DNA of 13,324 nucleotides from Candidatus Caldarchaeum sp. (GTDB taxonomy: Archaea > Thermoproteota > Nitrososphaeria_A > Caldarchaeales > Caldarchaeaceae): positions 1 to 13,324 of the forward strand of contig JANXEM010000005.1 in assembly GCA_025058435.1 (NCBI GenBank), given 5' to 3'. Positions 11,288-13,324 of the stretch are shown here, one piece after another. A program made the translations under genes and the position numbers. The first letter of the stretch is position 1; the number at the start of each line of letters is the position of its first letter. A model generated the notes under the pieces. It did not search any database. It was not told the DNA's origin and saw only the letters and a list, made by a program, of their open reading frames with translations.

Positions 11288-13324
11288 GTGTTGGTTGTTT
11301 GTGTTGCGCGGAAGTCTACTGCTTTTGCTTTTTTGTGGCTGGTGGTCAGTGGGTTGATTTCGATTGTGGTGATGTTGGGGTTTTGGGTGATGATGTTGGA
11401 GAGGTTTGCGACTGCTTTGGCTATGGTGTCGATGTCTGCTGGCGGGATGTTTCTGAACCCGTGCAGAAGTTGTTTGTGTTTGAGATGCTGTAGCATCGCT
11501 TTGACTTCTTGAGGTTCTGCGGGGGCGACCAAGGACACGGTGTCGCGTAGGGCTTCGGTGAAGAACCCGCCCAGCCCGACCGATACCACGGGCCCGAAAA
11601 CACGGTCGTGCTTTCCGCCGACGATCAGCTCAAGCCCTTTGACGGTTTCCTGAACGGCCAAACCATCGCCGTCGACGCCCAGCTCAACCGCCAAATTCAT
11701 CAACTTCCTAAAAGCATCCACCACCTGCGACTCCCCCGAAAGGTTAACAGCCACTCCTCCGACGTCGCTTTTGTGCGCGACCTTTTCAGACGCCAGCTTC
11801 ATTACAACGGGAAACCCAATTTCATACGCAGCCTTCAGCGCCTCCGACTCCCGAAAAACAATCCTTTCGTCGACAGGCTCCAAACCATTTTCCCGCAGCA
11901 AAGAAATCAAAGCAGGCCTATGCATCGGCTCCGCCGAGCCGGCCGCGGCAGGCCTCACATGGGGAAAACTACCTCTCGAAGGAGTGTGGGTTTTCGCAAT
12001 CAGCCCCGCGGCCCGTAACGCATCTTCCAAATCACGAAAAACTGGAACACCGTTTTCGGAGAACAAACGCCTGAACAGAGCCGCATATTCCGATGAGCCG
12101 GGGCAGCAGGCCAAAACAGTTTTGTCTACGGTTCGGGCTTTTTTTACGAGTTTTTCGACAACGGATTCGTTCATCGCCGGCGGTGTGTGAAGCGGCATCA
12201 AAAGATGGATGTCGCCCAACCCGGACAGAAGAGCGTATGATGCTTCGAAAGCTTCGGGCGTGGCGCTGCCGCTCAAGTCCAAGGGATTGTTTGGAACAAC
12301 AATCGGCGGAATCTTCCCCATATTCCGCAAAGACTGAAGGCCTTCAACGACTTCATCTGGAAACTGCTGTAGCTCCAAGCCGTTGAGTTCCGCGAGGTCG
12401 GAGGACGAGACGGAAAAACCGCCGGCGTTGGTCAGCACAAGCAACCTACGGCCTCGCGGAAAGTTTGTCAAACTCGCCGCATAAGCTACGTCGACCAATT
12501 CCCTAACGGATTCGACGACGACGGCGCCGGCTTGGCGGAAAGCGCCGACAAACACATCCCATTCACCGACCATGCTGGCGGTGTGGGTGTAGGCGGCTTT
12601 CTCGGTCGTCTTCGACCGCCCGGCCTTAAGCACCACAACCTGTTTCCCACGCCTCCGAGCTCTCAAAACATGGTTCAGAAAACTCCGCCCATCCGCCACG
12701 CCTTCCACGTAAACAGCCAAAACCTTGGTCAACTCGTCTTCGACGAAGAAAGACACCAGCTCCTCGACTTTGACGTCGACTTGGTTGCCGACGCAGGTAA
12801 CGGCCCTCAGCCCGCCGTTTTTCTCGGCGAATGCGTCGATGAAATAGGTGGCCAGAGCTCCGCTCTGTGAAACAAGCGCCACGGCTCCGGGTTTTGGGTA
12901 CGCCATGTTTTTGAGGAGGCCGCCGCTCAACGAGGTTTTGGATTCTCTGATGAAGAAGGTGTCGACGCCGGTGTAAAAGTCCATGATTCCGACGGTGTTG
13001 GGGCCCAGAACCCGCAAATTCGATTTTTGAACTATCTGACGTAGAGCTTTTTCCAGCTGGTCGTTTCCCGTCTCGGAAAACCCTCCGCTGACAACGACGG
13101 CGGCTTTTGCCCCATTTTCAGCGGCATCTTTTACAACCTCGGGCACGAAGGAGGCTGGAACAGCTACGACGACGAGGTCTACGGGCTTTCCTATTTCGCC
13201 GAAGCCTTTGAAAACTTTGTCCCCATCTATTTGATTCACATATGGGTTGACTGGGTAGATATCTGCCGCCAAAAGGCCTTTCTCCTTGTTTTGTTTCAGC
13301 TGTTTGTATATCACGTGGCCGATT
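11284..13324 (-). CDS. Fused ADP-forming acyl-CoA (acetyl-CoA-type) synthetase, 5' partial
   Basis: The frame runs off the right edge (codons for Ile-Gly-His precede the GTG at 13312-13314), so only the first 20 or so residues are missing. Counting from that GTG there are 676 residues. The alpha part (about 1-440) has the CoA-binding Rossmann region with YPVNP at 20-24, LGPNTVGI at 103-110, VSQSGA at 148-153 and the phospho-His loop THTASMVG with His244. After a linker (about 441-462) comes the ATP-grasp beta part with MKLASEKVAHKSDVGG (505-520, His514), GPVVSVGLGG (574-583) and IEINPL (651-656). The enzyme makes or uses acyl-CoA with ADP/ATP and phosphate. Acetate is the classical substrate; in ammonia-oxidising Thaumarchaeota related fused enzymes act on 3-hydroxypropionate and 4-hydroxybutyrate. 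Substrate is not decidable here. The 3' end has unusual A/C-rich coding sequence. Confidence 0.92.
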   Translation of the reverse strand, partial: IGHVIYKQLKQNKEKGLLAADIYPVNPYVNQIDGDKVFKGFGEIGKPVDLVVVAVPASFVPEVVKDAAENGAKAAVVVSGGFSETGNDQLEKALRQIVQKSNLRVLGPNTVGIMDFYTGVDTFFIRESKTSLSGGLLKNMAYPKPGAVALVSQSGALATYFIDAFAEKNGGLRAVTCVGNQVDVKVEELVSFFVEDELTKVLAVYVEGVADGRSFLNHVLRARRRGKQVVVLKAGRSKTTEKAAYTHTASMVGEWDVFVGAFRQAGAVVVESVRELVDVAYAASLTNFPRGRRLLVLTNAGGFSVSSSDLAELNGLELQQFPDEVVEGLQSLRNMGKIPPIVVPNNPLDLSGSATPEAFEASYALLSGLGDIHLLMPLHTPPAMNESVVEKLVKKARTVDKTVLACCPGSSEYAALFRRLFSENGVPVFRDLEDALRAAGLIAKTHTPSRGSFPHVRPAAAGSAEPMHRPALISLLRENGLEPVDERIVFRESEALKAAYEIGFPVVMKLASEKVAHKSDVGGVAVNLSGESQVVDAFRKLMNLAVELGVDGDGLAVQETVKGLELIVGGKHDRVFGPVVSVGLGGFFTEALRDTVSLVAPAEPQEVKAMLQHLKHKQLLHGFRNIPPADIDTIAKAVANLSNIITQNPNITTIEINPLTTSHKKAKAVDFRATQTTNT

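Noticed and set aside
11387..11460. Possible C/D box RNA (GTGATGA followed by CTGA) on the plus strand
   Set aside because: It lies within the coding region in a G/T-rich patch where such short motifs arise by chance, and I see no terminal stem or internal C'/D' boxes.
1..13324. Defence system, CRISPR array, prophage or insertion sequence
   Set aside because: No regularly spaced repeats, transposase or integrase frames, terminal repeats or target duplications were seen; nearly all bases belong to housekeeping genes.

Overview
The window is a gene-dense stretch of an archaeal chromosome. The evidence is an intron-bearing tRNA-Tyr, an intron-less tRNA-Pro with no encoded CCA, TATA-type promoters, AGGTGA-type ribosome binding sites, and archaeal/eukaryotic-type genes (Rio1 kinase, Dim2/Pno1-like KH protein, ABCE1, Cdc48, Fap7/AK6-type kinase, archaemetzincin). 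A CdvB-family ESCRT-III protein points to the TACK (or Asgard) archaea. A Sco-type copper chaperone suggests an aerobic or microaerophilic respirer. A thermophilic Thaumarchaeota/Aigarchaeota-like organism would fit, but that placement is inference. I see no mobile element, CRISPR array or plasmid feature, and no gene-free stretch longer than about 100 bases.

Layout. 2-1053 (+): the 3' part of a Sco-family protein, then, with an ATGA overlap, a four-helix membrane protein with a vicinal cysteine pair. 1069-1192 (+): tRNA-Tyr(GTA) with a 50-nt intron. 1214-2626 (+): rio1 and a two-KH-domain protein. 2620-3417 (-): a UppP-type polyprenyl-diphosphate phosphatase that overlaps the KH gene tail to tail. 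3473-4366 (+): a BtuF-like binding protein without signal peptide. 4363-9752 (-): a same-strand run that reads, in transcription order, fap7/AK6, abce1, cdc48, cdvB. 9769-10296 (+): archaemetzincin, head to head with fap7 across only 16 bases. 10274-13324 (-): in transcription order, the bulk of a fused ADP-forming acyl-CoA synthetase, tRNA-Pro(GGG), and a LysX/ArgX-like ATP-grasp ligase.

How the genes fit together. Four genes (rio1, KH/Dim2-like, fap7, abce1) are relatives of eukaryotic factors for late 40S maturation and ribosome recycling, so the window is rich in small-subunit biogenesis functions. Cdc48 (protein unfoldase) followed by CdvB (cell-division ESCRT-III filament) suggests a link between protein turnover and division. 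The Sco pair probably serves copper-centre assembly in a terminal oxidase. The acyl-CoA synthetase and the ATP-grasp ligase belong to carbon/energy and amino-acid metabolism.

The genome is compact. All three convergent gene pairs overlap at their stop codons, and divergent promoters appear to lie on or inside the neighbouring reading frame. Strand composition (G versus C) switches sharply inside single genes, most strikingly in the acyl-CoA synthetase gene.
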